Source: Opisthorchis felineus (Eukaryota > Platyhelminthes > Trematoda > Opisthorchiida > Opisthorchiidae). Taken from it: a stretch of DNA of 64,000 bases. Below, one piece after another: positions 9,917 to 22,182 of the stretch; the stretch's first letter is position 1; each line of letters starts with the position of its first letter. The stretch lies in the NCBI GenBank assembly GCA_004794785.1, contig SJOL01006398.1:147684-211683 (forward strand), written 5' to 3'. The notes beneath the pieces were generated by a model, which searched no databases, was not told the origin of the DNA, and saw only the letters and a list, made by a program, of their open reading frames with translations. The position numbers and the translations under genes were made by a program.

Positions 9917-12900
9917 GCTACTTACGCCACTTCTTCAATTTGATTATATGGTGCCATTTTGCTGCTTTAGAACCGTTAGCAGTCTGTCCTGTAGGACGTG
10001 TAAAACTGACTCGGATCCCACGACACTTGACTTACTTGTTGTTTAATTAGTTACCCTGGGTATCCGCTTTTTCGAGTTTCTTTTGTAACCCCAAATGTAG
10101 CGCTGTTTCGTGATCCTGTTCTGTGCATGGTGCTCATGCTCAAATAAGCACTGTTGAATCAATACTAGTACACACTATCCTGATATGAGCCCGCAACGGC
10201 ACTCGTGTACTTTTCTAGTAAACGTTGGCTTTTAATTCTTCACCAAACTTGTCATACAGTTCAGAAAGGGTAATTTATCTGAACTGAACCCTAGCTTCAT
10301 TCAGAACTTAGTGTGGGGGACCTAACATCATACTGGGAGAAGTAAGTGACAATATCTCATTTGATTGGAACGAATGTACCTTCTACTTGACGCCAGATTA
10401 TTCTCGGTGGACATCCTTACCTGGCTAAGGGTTTCGGTTAAAATTCCTCTCTATAAATATCAGTTGAAACCGGGGACATTGGAAATCCCACTGTCAAGCC
10501 TTGTTTTCAAGAGTAACTGACTGGTTCAGAAACAGAGTGATAAAAATTGAGGAACATTTTCATGTCCCTAATTTTCTCACTTGTGGTGAGCTGCCTTCAA
10601 ACTTTACATTTTACGTCTATCAAATGCTTTACCGTTTCCAAAGTACTCATCTTATGGACATTTTTGTACTTCGAGTTAATAGTAAAACTAACACGAACGT
10701 TGTCTAAAGCCAATGGAAGATTAGTCGCTTTATGTCAGTTGTAATAATTTCTAGTGTATTTGAATAAACTGTCTGTTGAGAATCTGGCTTCCTCATGTGG
10801 CGGTAAACCTATGCCGTCGACCAGAGAGAGATCTTAAGGCGAAACCTTCTTTTTGAATTTTAGGCAACCTGTAAATGCGTGGTCAGTTTGCACTTTCAGT
10901 GTACAACCGATCCCAGTTGCCTAAAGTACCAACCAAGTTTATCTCACTCTCACTCATTACTGGCATAATCGTCTGTTGATGAGTGCTGTCTGTTTTTTTC
11001 GGACGGTTTCACTTATTCATGACAGCTGTAACCCAACCCCTGTAATCGTGGCATCATTCACATGCTTAGGTTTATTTTGCAGTTCATCGCTCCGCTGGCA
11101 CAGTACCTAGGATTCCTGGCTGTTGGGACAGTCATAAATTTTGGCACGTGCATAATACAGAGCCCATATCACTCCAGTCCGGGTGCACCAAAATTTAATT
11201 GATCTGCGTTTTACCTCGTCTATTTCCTGAACAAAACTCTGTTGTGGATTTAGAAGACGGTTGTGTGTGGATAGAAAATCCCCTAGCTCATCTATATCAC
11301 TTCCTGTCTCATAAAACTACAAGCACGCCCATTTCCTGGTCATGAAGATTGCATCGACTAAATGAACGATAATCATATCAGCTTTGGTTTTATACGTCTA
11401 CACTACCAAGATTTACTATTTGTTGGCAGGTGATGGCTGATGCATAGGACGCAGCCTGACCACAATTATGGTTTTCGTAACAGTTTCCTTAACTAGTGTC
11501 CCTAAGTGACTTCTCGTCGGCGGTGTGAGAATAATGAAAAATACCCGCAGCAAGCGTCTATTTGTTTCACGCCGATTAGGTTTGATAGGACAGACACACT
11601 GCCCGAAATAGAGCTCAGAGGTGTCGTAATACGTTATTTCATAGAAGTAGTGAACTATCAAACAGGAGTGGGACGGCACTACGTGTATGAAGATTTATGA
11701 AAGGGAGGACACTAAATCAGAAGCGATAATATCTGGCCTTTTTTACGTACATTACATTACATTATAACGAATGCAACAACAAGAGGCCATCTGGACGATT
11801 GAGCAACGTCAGGTAATCAGGCTCAGAGTGCAGTGTCGAAGAACATAGCGGTGGCCAGCATTCTGATTAGGCCCATGGCTGGAAAACAACAGTACGCGAA
11901 TGAGATGTATGACATGGCTGGGTACGAAAGTGGAATCGTCTCTGACTGGACAAGTAGGCATAAGTTTACATGATGAGAACGCACTGTCACACGTGATAGT
12001 AGACTGAGAAACAATCACACACTTCTGTAATTAGGCGACGGTTTTCACCCAGACACAACCCCGTATAAAGTACACATTTGGCTGTCACCGAAAGTGCCAT
12101 TTACCTTGGGATGGTATTGGTACAGAAGAAACAGAACAATTTACGAACGGAGCGTTCACCTTGAGTTTTTTGTTTCATTGTTTTTCCTGGCTCAGTCAAA
12201 CAATTAACATAGAATCGATACCGCGTCGGATGGATCAAAGCAAACTTACGAGTAACATAATATGTTAGCAAAATATACCTCTGTATCTCGGGTGAAACAT
12301 GAGTCGATCTTTGTCATTTGAAGGATAGGAAACGGAAGATTCTGTTGATTATCCTGTTACACAGACGAGTTGTAATAATTTTCTCGCTCTGTCTTCCTGA
12401 AAGACAAGGTTATCTTTTTCCGGAAGATGTTTTGCTAGAAGATTCTCGTCCGTTCGACTGGTGAAATCGAATAAACCATAATCTGTCCCAAGCAGTTGGT
12501 GTGATGGAGGGGATGAGTATAGTGAATAAACCCTTAAATTGCAGGCAGAACTGTCATCGAATAATGGTACAAGCATGGAGGGGTCTTTTTTGTTTTTGGC
12601 TGGAGAGCTTTATATCGGCACATTATTGAAGGCTGGCTCCATAACTTTCGTCCGGTATTCGTTTGCCAGGGATGATGCGTTTTCAACCAAATCCAGGTCA
12701 AATGAACTGATAAACTGTTATTTGGTCGACTGGATGTGGCGCAGCTTTCTCGAGGTCACCGGCTTAGCAACCTGTGTATGCGTCGCTGAAACAGTCAACA
12801 TTGTTTTTACTCAGCACTCACATGTCATTCTGTAAAGAACATTTTCCAAATATTAGGCAACCAGGACACGTGACACACATTGATCATCGGCTTGACAACT

Positions 12901-13055
12901 CAGGCCATCACCTATAGGACGGTCAACGAGACAATCAGAAACAAGCTAGGGAGCATGAAATATATCGTTTACCGAATAGTTTCTTCATCTGAAATGTCCG
13001 ATATCCATTGTATGCTCGGTTGCCTAGTGCAGATTTGTGATTTCAACAGATTTTG
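9917..13055. other. No recognisable gene
   Basis: About 3 kb with only short open frames (the longest about 98 codons, 12539-12835 +). I see no retroelement motif, tRNA-like box pair or recurring repeat. Confidence 0.45.
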
Positions 13056-13059
13056 TCCT

Positions 13060-13245
13060 GTAAGTGAAGCCAGTCCATACTAGAAAGCCGAGAAATACCG
13101 TCCAGCTGTTTCATCCTTCTTAGGAATCATCAGTATTGTGTATCTCATGAAATTCCAACGGGTTTCGAACCCGCAGCCTCCCAGTTAGAAGCTTGACCAG
13201 TTAACCGTTCGGCGGCGAGCAATGTGATAGCTCTCATCTGGACAC
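13060..13245 (-). mobile_element. tRNA-derived SINE, family 2
   Basis: On the - strand, box A-like CGGTTAACTGGTCAAGC (within 13211-13191) is followed by box B GGGTTCGAAAC (13172-13162). The body has TTTCATGAGATACACA, ACGGTATTTCTCGGCTTTC and GGCTTCACTTACAGG. The same body recurs at 13490-13618 (+), 20915-21100 (-) and 54815-54960 (-), so it is a dispersed family distinct from family 1. Confidence 0.7.
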
Positions 13246-13420
13246 GACATAACGCCACTCGTCCTTCAGTCAAATCACGTGGTCACGTATTGACGGGCTC
13301 CTTGTGTGACGACTACTCAGATGGAAGTTCCGCTCATCGTGTGAATTTGTTCTTCCACTGAGATTTTTGCACCTTGTTAGTAGTTTGAGGGGTTTTGGGA
13401 ATTTTCAGTTGAGATTTCTT
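13246..13420. other. Spacer next to SINE 2
   Basis: Sequence between SINE 2 copies. A segment CGCCACTCGTCCTTCAGTCA resembles CGCCACTCGTCTGTCAGTCA near 2650-2675, a possible older repeat. Nothing coding is seen. Confidence 0.3.
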
Positions 13421-13618
13421 CCTGTAAGTGAAGCCAATCTGTGGTGAAAGGCCGGGAAGTGCTATGCCGCTGTTCAACCTACTATCTGAGAAGTCGCGGA
13501 TTCGAACCTTTCTGACGTTTCATGAGATCCGCACTGCTCATGATTCCCAATAAGGATGAGAGAGCTGTACGGTATTTCTCGGCTTCCCAGCATAAATAGC
13601 CTCCACCTACAAGACGAA
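13421..13618. mobile_element. SINE family 2, inverted pair (head to head)
   Basis: 13421-13480 reads as the - strand tail of family 2 (CCTGTAAGTGAAGCCAATCT, then AAGGCCGGGAAGTGCTATG). 13490-13618 reads as the + strand box B onward (GGATTCGAACC, TTTCATGAGATCCGCA, ACGGTATTTCTCGGCTTCCC). The two pieces diverge outward, the same minus-left, plus-right layout seen in family A. Confidence 0.6.
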
Positions 13619-14353
13619 ATCCTCTTTGAAAATTCCTAAATTTGTTCACACGATTAGTAGAGATTCAAATTCACTCTTGCCAGCTAAAGTCTGGCGGGAG
13701 CGTCTTCATTTACCTTTTAGCTTCCACCTAACGGGAACATTTGTCATTTACAAAACCGTGGCTGACATGCACAATTGTCGCCGACATTTGTCTTGCTGTT
13801 GTCATCTTATATTAATCCAGTTATTCTGTCTTTCATTTAATGAATTCGTCTTGAAATATTGCTTCCGGATGTGAGTGTTTGTTGCGTAAGTACTGCGGTT
13901 TATTCTGTCGATGGAAAGCTCATTTGCAGATGTTCGTGCTTTTCCTGATTCTCATCGATTTGCCCCATAATACAGAATCGAAAAGCCATAGTAAATCACC
14001 AAAAATTGGCTAACAAGTACAGAAAGAAAAACACTATACACTGAAGGGTTTCTTTATTGGGGAATGTGAAGGGTCATACCAAATTGTACGAGATAAATCA
14101 CTCATTTGTGTTGTTTCGTCCAAGGAATATATGTAATTCAACCGAAATTGGGTTGGTAAACCTCGTTCTGGATATTTCGTAGTGGGTTTTCTTTATGTGA
14201 TGCAGTTTACCACAAAGTAAGGCGAAGTCTGAAAATGGAACAGTCTCATCTGTCCCGAAACCAGAAGGCACTGCAGTCTTTACAATAGCCTGGTGAATTC
14301 GTGGAGAGATATCATTTTTCCAATACAGGTGCATACCGAAAAACGTCTAGTCA

Positions 14354-14354
<1 letters not shown>
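13619..14354. other. No recognisable gene
   Basis: Nothing recognised. Confidence 0.45.

Positions 14355-14388
<34 letters not shown>
14355..14388. repeat. (TA)17 microsatellite
   Basis: Uninterrupted TA dinucleotide run of 34 bases. Confidence 0.97.
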
Positions 14389-14392
<4 letters not shown>

Positions 14393-15797
14393 GTCTACGG
14401 TCAGCTGGAAATCGAAGACGACCGAACTTTCACTAGCAGGACAGCCTTCAGGCATATTTCATTTTAGACTGTGGAGAGACCTGACACAGCGGCCTTGATG
14501 ACAGTTATCCAAATGGTTTTGAGTTACCTTGAGAAGCGACGTGTCACGAAGCTGAAAGATGAGTGAGTTATTCAGAAAGAACTCAGTCTACTCAATCCAA
14601 CCTCAACCATATGAACTTGAGTAACATGCGGCCCTGTGGGTCACCAGCTTACTTACTGGTCCACCTGCTAAACGTGACCACGTGGAAGCTCAGAGTGGGG
14701 ATGGGAGTGAGTGCTGTTTGAGATTGCGGAGCAATGATTTGCCCTCGCTCAGGGGTTCAGGTGCAGTGTAATTGCGGAATCGTCAGGCTGATGGATTAAC
14801 TCGCTTGACAGTCTGTCTGAAAGTCGCCAACAATAGCGGATAAAGAATACCGATTTTTCTGTCTCATTTGACACCAAATGGATGAGGCCGCCCATTCTCG
14901 ACTGGCTTCAAATTTTAGATGCCGCGATTTCTGCAGTCTAGGCTAAAGCATCTTGGATTTCCATCAATTTTTCCGAATACACAGCTTTCATGAGTCTATC
15001 GGAGTTGCCGTGACAATTCAAGCCCTTCAAACACATTTTGGCTGCAAAAAGGCAACATAGAGTGTAAGAAAATTTTAGTGACTTAAGCAGTTCTTTTACA
15101 AGCGTTATCCTTATCTTATGTGAACCTCCGGACCTTCACAAGATTCAACAGAGGTCAAGAGATGAAGCAACATCTATCCATGACTAGAGTTCAGACAGGT
15201 AACTGGCCACTGTGATTATATTCGCATAAAAGTGGACAAGTTAAAATGGCCATACTTTTCGCTACAGACCGAACCATACTCTGCCTGTTTGGTGCTATTT
15301 TCATATAAAATGGTAGTGCTAAGCCGTTCACAACAGATCAGTATCATATCGGCTGGGACTCGCAACTTTCGGACTAAAATCCTCCACGTTTCACGTGGTA
15401 AATAAACAAAGTTGAGCTTTTAAATTGTATTGATATGTTTCCAAAAGCCCAGTGACCACTTATGTTCAACACCACTGGAAAATTTCTCCAGCATTGGAAA
15501 GCGGCAAGCAAGAAGCCAGTGGTTGAGCAAAGGCCGTTGATTTTTTTGTCCGCTACTTATAGATCAGAACATTTGAGACGGTTTAAGATTATACCTGTAG
15601 ATAGGCCTACAAAGATCAAAATCTCGTCCTCGGTATTGAGAAGTCTAATTAAACCAGACACCGCTTTCTATTTTCTATAATTGTTTCAGAAAAGGAATCT
15701 TCTCTCTTTTACCTCCACGATTACCACATACAACACAAGCATACTTGGACAGAAGTTTACAAACCCATGAAGCTTATGTGAATCTGTAGACTGAAAT
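14389..15797. other. No recognisable gene
   Basis: Nothing recognised. Confidence 0.45.
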
Positions 15798-15805
15798 TAA
15801 AGTTA
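15798..15805. repeat. Candidate target-site duplication, left
   Basis: TAAAGTTA, repeated exactly at 16294-16301, brackets the family A foldback. Eight bases in AT-rich DNA is suggestive only. Confidence 0.45.
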
Positions 15806-16293
15806 TCGAAATACACTCATTTGCAAACAAATTTGGTTTTTCGAGAGACTCACCTGGAACCCAGCTGAATCTCTCGTTTGTGATGTTTCCAGGCAACTGA
15901 ATGTGCTGCACCAGGCCGCCTCATGTTTCAGTTGCTACGATATTCGAGATATCGCGATACATGTATATTCGTAATGTACTACTCATAAGGTTGCTGAAAA
16001 CTCTTCGACAGCCCACGACCGGTTGCGCCCTTCTTGGGGCTCATCAGGTAGGCGCAGTCCCCGAATTTCCATCAACCTTATGTTCTACTTGAAACCAAAT
16101 TGCACTACGAATATACATGTATCGCGATATCTCGGATATCGTAGCAACTGAAACATGAGGCGGCCTGGTGCAGCACATTCAGTTGCCTGGAAACATCACA
16201 AACGAGAGATTCAGCTGGGTTCAGGGTGAGTCTCTCGAAAAACCAAATTTGTTTGCAAATGAGTGTATTTCGCTAATTCCGTGCAATTTCAGA
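15806..16293. mobile_element. Family A hammerhead repeat, near-perfect foldback
   Basis: Arms 15807-15975 and 16103-16272 are inverted copies, about 169 nt each, with four differences by eye. Each arm is a complete family A tail (for example CTCATTTGCAAACAAATTTG and CAGGCCGCCTCATGTTTCAG). The 127-nt centre holds one hammerhead on the - strand. Read on that strand the order is inverted tail, linker end (CAATTTGGTTTCAAGTAG), hammerhead, tail. The right arm also runs into the linker start (GTGCAATTTCAG), as expected if the RNA was a tandem multimer whose 5' part was inverted during insertion. No open frame. Confidence 0.85.
15984..16082 (-). ncRNA. Type I hammerhead ribozyme, core mutated
   Basis: On the - strand, CTGATGAG (16047-16040), helix II GCCC/GGGC, and helix I outer strands CATAAGGTTG/CAACCTTATG are all present. 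The GAAA box is changed to GCAA (16026-16023), which replaces an invariant adenine, so self-cleavage is not expected from this copy. Confidence 0.8.
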
Positions 16294-16301
16294 TAAAGTT
16301 A
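16294..16301. repeat. Candidate target-site duplication, right
   Basis: TAAAGTTA, the partner of 15798-15805. Confidence 0.45.
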
Positions 16302-16934
16302 GAAATTAATGGATAGCACCCCTTCAAATTTATGGTCGAAATAATTTTGGGTATCCAACATCATGTTCACCGCTTTTATTCGAAACAACTTCAAATTTCA
16401 GTACTTGTTCAATGTTCAAACTCTTTTGCTCACTACTACAGTTATTCGTCATATCACGAGCCTGATTCGGAGCCTGAGACCTTGTTACTGACAACTGTTT
16501 TGAGTCTACGGTTATATGTTGCGTGAGAGTTGCATGTGACTTTGTACCAATGCCTGTCCCCTCCTGTTTTCAAGTTTTCAGTATGTTTCACAAACTCCTC
16601 AGCAGTCTTTATGATCTACACAGGAAATTGTCATTCAGCGTATCTCTTCGGACAACCTTCTGCATGTGTGGATCATCTAAATGGGAGTTACTTCCGTCAT
16701 CAAAATGATAACCAGTTTAAATTATATGACTTGACTTGGTGATGACTGCGGCATTTTTCGTTAGAAAGGATCATGCGTGAGCAGCGACCTACATTATTTT
16801 CCCAGCTCGTGTCCGCTTTATTTTTTTTTTTAAAAAAAACAGTCCGCACTGTGCACGCCTTGGTTCGGTTTATTCGTCAATCCGTTAGTCAAGACAGGTG
16901 TGAAACTGTGTAGACGTAACACACTAATAATAAT
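16302..16934. other. No recognisable gene; T11A8 tract
   Basis: The only structure noticed is a homopolymer pair, eleven T followed by eight A (16821-16839), which could be an old retroelement tail. Open frames are short and overlapping. Confidence 0.45.
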
Positions 16935-17170
16935 GCTGATGAAAACTTTGACAGCCCATGATCGGTTTCGCCCTTCCTGGGGTTCATCAAATGGGCGCGA
17001 TCCTTGAGTTCCCGTCAACCTTACTTTCTACTTAAACCCAAACTGCTCACATTTCGACAAACACACTCATCTGTATGCCAATTTGGTTTTCATGGAAGAC
17101 TCACCTGAATCCCAGCTGAACTGTGTGTGAAACTGGTTCACGATTGGATGTGTTCGATGCAACGGGTGTT
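16935..17170 (-). mobile_element. Family A hammerhead repeat, tail-linker-hammerhead order
   Basis: The hammerhead hairpin occupies 17020-16935 on the - strand: TTGATGAA in place of CTGATGAG, helix II ACCCCAGGAAGGGC, intact GAAAC, helix III ACCGAT. Upstream on the same strand (17170-17030) is a decayed tail (GGTTTTCATGGAAGACTCAC on the + strand) joined through the linker, in tandem order. Inner helix I is GCCCAT/ATGGGC, fully paired, although the C3 core position is lost. Confidence 0.75.
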
Positions 17171-17593
17171 CCCTTCACCTGACCGGTCGATTTTCCTAGT
17201 GATTCCTGCGGCTCCACACATGTATCAGTTTTGCGACACAGAACTGGTGCACTCTGATTTTGCATTAAGGGCATTGCAGTCAGAAGTAGAAGGGGCCTCT
17301 CAATGAAGATAGTGCCACCAACTGGTTGTGAAGAGTACGGCAGCTATTGAGCGGTTCACCCGCACCATCTTATCAAACCGTTGCTTTTTTCTGTTCTCTT
17401 TTTTGGCAAAAATCTGAGACGACGGATTGGTGACCGAACACGTAAGGATTTACATATTATTTTTAGGGATTTTTGTCATTTTGACGTAAATAACTAAAAC
17501 CATATTGATGCCGGTACAAGATCTCCTTTATATCTACTGACCGCTCCAAAATTTTTTACCAAAAGCCTCTTTTTCCGTTGGCAGAACATACTT
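17171..17593. other. No recognisable gene
   Basis: Nothing recognised. Confidence 0.4.
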
Positions 17594-17921
17594 TTGCTCA
17601 GAACTCCTCGGTTTCGCCCCTCTTGGAGCTCATCATATAGGTGCAGCCCCCGAGTTTCCGTCGACCTTATGTTCCAGTTGAACATCATATTGCATGCTAT
17701 TCGGGAAATACGCTGGTTTGCACACTAATGTGTATTTAACAGGATATTCAGCCGAATCTCCCACATATGAACAGCGTTTTCCGTCAGGAAAATCGATATC
17801 TCGTATATCCAGTTAATTTAAATACGAGGCGATCTTTGTCCAGCTCGTTCAGTTGGAAAATAAAGGACAGATTCAGCTGCGACCAAATTGGTCCGCAAAC
17901 GAGCGTATTTCGCCTCTTTAC
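17594..17921. mobile_element. Family A hammerhead repeat, decayed inverted copy
   Basis: 17594-17671 is a - strand hammerhead (ATGATGAGCTCC, GAAACCGAGG) that lacks about 16 nt covering the 3' strand of inner helix I. 17700-17780 is a same-sense tail and 17815-17921 an opposed tail (AGATTCAGCTG, CCGCAAACGAGCGTATTTCG). The pair is again head to head. Confidence 0.65.
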
Positions 17922-20400
17922 TTCTTTTTTTCATCCGGTTAGGTTTTGAACTATTCAGTCTCCAACTAGAAGCCTTGCTAGGTTTCTGAATACTTCTCAG
18001 TTATTTTGCTTCACTTGATAGGGAATGTGCATCACCCAGAGACTAACCCCAGTTTGAATACTAACGTACCGATGGTTAATATTTTCGAGCCATATTTGTA
18101 GACGAAATATGCTTGCCTTATCCAGAAGTGCTAAACTGGTAATGTTCAGTCAGATGAACATAAACGCCCTATTCTTCATTCATTTGCCTATAAAAGTTTA
18201 ACAGTTAAGTTTAGAAATGACTGGGCAACCGCAAGAAACCCTGGTGTGTGTATAATGGTTTCGCGTAACACATAGACAGACCCGCACCGAGACAAACTTT
18301 CTGAAATTTTTTTTGTCTTTTTGTGGACAAACATTGATAACCGAGCTATCAGAGGCTGGAACGTGTGCAAGATTAAAAGCTGGAGAGGAAAATTTCGCTC
18401 ATCAGTGTTTCGAATCAGAGCTGACTTTCTTTTTGCCCATCACAGGAGTCCATACAAAACCATGTCTGTCGCAAACACATCGAAGAGTCTTCCAAATTTT
18501 CACTACACCTTGAGAGATGGGTGAGTATTGTGATAAACATTGAATAACACAGTGATAGACGAACAAACGCCTTTATGAATATACATCTTACTGCATATGC
18601 ATGTACGGTTATGGTCTATATTTTCACTATTTTCAATACTGCCGGTCTCTTAAGCATACAGTTGCATTTAGTTGGCTGGAACCTCTGCTCAACGTGCGAG
18701 AAACAAACAGTAAAGTTATTTATTGTGCTAGTCCATTCTCATTGATTTTGTATTACACCATAGATGTCATAAACTATACTGTACCAGTCTATACTATACT
18801 AGGCTGTGGTGTTTTGTGCCATATTGTACTATATTATAGAATTAATCAGCTCATTTTCTATCCTATGGAAGTTCCCAGTGTCAAGAACCACTACCTAAAT
18901 TTGATGCTTTTGTTTCTAGTACAGGTAACCACCGATTTTCAATTTTTCACTTTATTCTATGAATAAAACGACATTGGTTTCACTGCACGTACCTCTGCAT
19001 TCGTCAAGTTCCTCTATGACATAATATGTCACGTTTCTACTATCAGACCGCGCACAGATCACTTCACTCTTGAGATATCTGTTCCCATTTCCGATGCCAT
19101 TTCCTGTTTTTCCACTGTCAAAATGTATTCCAGGGAATGTCCTTTCGCTAGTCAGACAAATGATCGACTCGATTTACTAATGCCACATTTCAGTCTGAGA
19201 GCTACGCTTTGACTGAAACACGAAGCACATTTTTGCCTTGATCGTTTGCCAACTTGCAACACAAAATGTCGCATTTGGAAGTATACAAACACCTTTTAAA
19301 CCACTGAGGCACATTAGCATGTGAGTGACGTCTCTGTCTCTTAATACGTTTTGGTAACAAACACTCAAATCTCTTTTGATTAAGGATATTATGTTCTAGA
19401 ACAGCAGAAGGTTAGCTTATCACTTGTAGTACGACCGTTAAGGTGGTGTTGTTCTGAGGCAGCTATTCAAATCGAATGCTCAATCCTAACATTGCTATTA
19501 TCTCCTCTTTTCAATGAAATATTTGTGTATATTCAGTGCACTTGTCACCGACTGAGCTAATCGTACGGGAAGTCGGTGTTATCCAACATTTGCTCTCACG
19601 ATAAACAATTTTCATTCATTGGATGGGACTAATAACATAAAATAAGAGACTAAAAAAAGCTGGAAAGGTTTTTTCTAAATACACTTAGCCCTTCCTAATA
19701 TAACCAAGTGTGCCTTGTTTTTAAAAGCCCTATTACAATGTTAACTTCTTCCGATAGCTCGGGTACAGTGCTCACCATCGAGGAGATTCTTAGTCGCGAG
19801 GAAGTAGTTCTGAAAAGTGTTTTAGTGAGTATTTCACTGATAGTCAGCGTATGACATTCCTTGAGTTTTAGGCGTCCTGAACAATCATACTTCTTCAAAT
19901 AACCATATAACCGGGTTCATATTCGGTCGAATTCCCAGCATAAAACGATGGATTGTTTAGGAAGGACGAGAAATACCGCCCCATGCTGCTTCAGGCGCTT
20001 GCGATTCCAACTTCAGGGAAATACTTGGGAACTACTTTCGGATGTTTTTGTATGAACCTGTTCTTCCATGAACTTAGGGCATCTGAGCTTCTTGAGACAC
20101 TGTTCACATACAACCACTTTTATATGGCTGCACAATGAGCGTTACAGTACTTTCTTTTTGCCGCTAAGTATTCACATGATGCGCTTCAAGGGACTTGGAG
20201 AAATTCAAATCAGCTTGCAAATGGTATTCAACATTGCCCCTTTACCTCTGAGTAAACTAAATTAACAGCAGGTAACAACAATCAACATTACGAATGTGCG
20301 GTTAGGTCTCGAACTGTACCAAACCTGGAGATTCAACCAACATTCATTTGGGTCTTTCATTCCCCCAAGTTAAACCGCAAATATAAAATCGATAGCGTTG
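17922..20400. other. No recognisable gene
   Basis: About 2.5 kb. The longest open frame is 121 codons at 18601-18966 (+), rich in Y, L and F because of local AT content. I see no domain. TACTATA-like runs near 18770-18840 look like simple AT-rich sequence. Confidence 0.4.
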
Positions 20401-20404
20401 ATAG

Positions 20405-20490
20405 AAACTGGGTGGCCACACTAACAGCCCCCATGACAATGAAACCGGTAGTGGGCTGTCCATGAGTTTTCGTCCGACATATAGGTAGTG
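20405..20490 (+). mobile_element. Family A hammerhead, decayed
   Basis: It retains GAAACCGGTAGTGGGCTGTC (20441-20460) and the outer helix I strand GAGTTTTC. The CTGATGA box is not recognisable. Confidence 0.6.
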
Positions 20491-20629
20491 TCATATCAAT
20501 GGAAAGTAACCTGACCTATTCTACAATTTGTGTGTGAAATGTATAAACCTATATTACCTATTGTGCACACTGTTCATATGAGAGTATCGGTTATTGGTGA
20601 CGTCGCACAATATGCGTAGCCTGGGTATG

Positions 20630-20735
20630 CTCCTTGGTTGCTGGTCTGTTCTTCGAGATTGATAGTTGGATTGCAAATGTTTCGTCATCCGTCGAGGTGG
20701 CATCATTAGTTCACTGATGTATACTGTCTACAGAA
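20630..20735 (-). repeat. Dispersed repeat, family D
   Basis: On the - strand: GATGCCACCTCGACGGATGA, then CGAAACATTTGCAATCC, then GAAGAACAGACC. It matches copies at 24000-24125 (+), 25990-26090 (+) and 44655-44775 (-). The shared core is a CTCG..TGACGAAACGTTTGCAA pattern. Confidence 0.6.
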
Positions 20736-20914
20736 AACAAGCCGCTCTCATCACGATTGGAGCTGTTCCTTCGCATCAGACTTCACTTGCTGACTGAATC
20801 TGATTATGTATTTATATGTTTCAACTTCGGCCGTCACCTCGCTCGCTTCGTCGCATCACACACGGAAGTCCACCAGGGATGAACGTACCCTTCTTATTTG
20901 CAACCACCACAAAG

Positions 20915-21100
20915 CGAAGCCACCTACAAGTGAAGCCAATCTATGCTGCAAACCAGAGAAGCACTATGCAGCTGATTCATCTTTACTGCGAATCATCGGC
21001 TGTGCGCATCCCCAGGGATTTTCGAACTCGCAACCTCCCCGCCACCGGTTGAGCATTTGACAATTTGGCCACGAGCTGCTGATCAGCAATGTGTATAACT
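20915..21100 (-). mobile_element. tRNA-derived SINE, family 2 (decayed)
   Basis: The + strand reads AAGTGAAGCCAATCTATGCT, AGAAGCACTATGCAGCTG, then TTTTCGAACTCGCAACC (a reversed box B), aligning with 13060-13245 and 13421-13480. Confidence 0.6.
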
Positions 21101-21589
21101 GGAAATTCCGATTGGTCGGGGATTTTTCTGGGGCTCAAACACCAAAGAAGGCTGCTTAATTAGTGCCATATCACAGTAGGTCTCGACTAGTGGGCCGGTG
21201 CACTCTTCATTGCCCATAGTGAAGGTCCTATCGCGAATCACAAACGCTTTAAATATTTGCTTACTCATGAGTAGTGTAAATTGTAAGACTCTAGAACGAA
21301 GAGGATTGAGTCTGCTCCATGTGCCGGCTACCAGACGGATGAGTTTATTTGTTATATTTTCATTATGATTAACTAGCTTAGGGCGCAGGAGTCAACTGTG
21401 ATGGAATATCTTGGTGTTAGGTAGACATCAAGTGTAAGTGGATGAGGTGGGTTTTTTTTTCAAAAAAATATGTACCCGTGTGGTCAAGGGTCTGTGAAGC
21501 TGAAATTTCCCAGGTGGGGTTACTTCAGTAAGTACTTGGTCGAGAATTTATGTAATTTTTGGTGTACGGAAGATGTAACCGCTTTCATT
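21101..21589. other. No recognisable gene
   Basis: Nothing recognised. Confidence 0.4.
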
Positions 21590-22037
21590 TCAGAACGGCT
21601 TGGTAAACAATCGGTAGTTAGTAACTGTGCAACGCTTTGCTTTTGACACAAAAGCCTCGTCAGATCAAGTGAGCAGGTCACCAATTTGGCCAGGTTTTAA
21701 GACAGGCGGAGAACCAGTCAGTAAGGCGTTTTCAGATTAGGGCACTAGGTCCTTGTTGAACACCACTTAACGGTTCTTGTCGGTTCTTGTGGTTGCTTAA
21801 ATCTTGCGTTGATGGATTGGGGGAGTTTCAAATTAGTTGCGATCGGGTTTGGTTCTTTAATCTTCCACTTCGAGGTGCTTCATTTGATGGTTCACTGTGG
21901 GTGCCACTGGTGAATTTCGTTGGTCTTTGTGGGTTTGTGAGTGTCACGACAATTTAATTGGGGGGAGGTAGGGCTGGTGATGTTAAGCGCAATTCAGATG
22001 ATTACTCGTCCTCCTGATAACCGCACACCTACACGTG
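21590..22037 (-). repeat. PLE 3' untranslated region and terminal repeat, family B
   Basis: On the - strand, downstream of the PLE stop at 22038, the sequence runs into a terminal repeat found also at 22180-22440 (+), 33340-33690 (-) and 57090-57240 (+). It holds CTGACGAGGCTTTTGTGTC, AAAAGC and a degraded GAAA box. A 10-bp tandem duplication (CGGTTCTTGT twice, about 21772-21791) is private to this copy. Confidence 0.7.
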
Positions 22038-22182
22038 TCAGCTCGACTGATCCAAAACCGTTCTCCACAGGCTTGCCAATTCCACGCCTTCTATTCTGTT
22101 AACACTGGGATGCTTGGCGATTTCTACCGCCTCAGCCATCAGTCTCTGTGACCGTAGTCCTCGCCTCAGTTTGAAACTCCCT
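22038..22182 (-). pseudogene. Penelope-like element, extreme C-terminus
   Basis: The - strand translation is RLMAEAVEIAKHPSVNRIEG, then VELASLWRTVLDQSS and a stop (tga, complement of 22038-22040). It is the same end as the PLE at 56786 (MDLASVWKGVLDKTS, stop), and even the next residues in frame after the stop resemble each other. This is the last ~50 residues after the GIY-YIG nuclease. It is cut at 22182, where an oppositely oriented terminal repeat starts, so the copy is 5'-truncated with an inverted junction. Confidence 0.75.

Noticed and set aside
15984..16082. An active ribozyme at this copy
   Set aside because: The GAAA box is GCAA, so an invariant adenine is lost.
15806..16293. A foldback DNA transposon or MITE
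   Set aside because: The arms have no fixed terminal motif. The same tails occur singly and in tandem order elsewhere, and the arms extend to different linker positions, which fits an inverted copy of a tandem RNA better.
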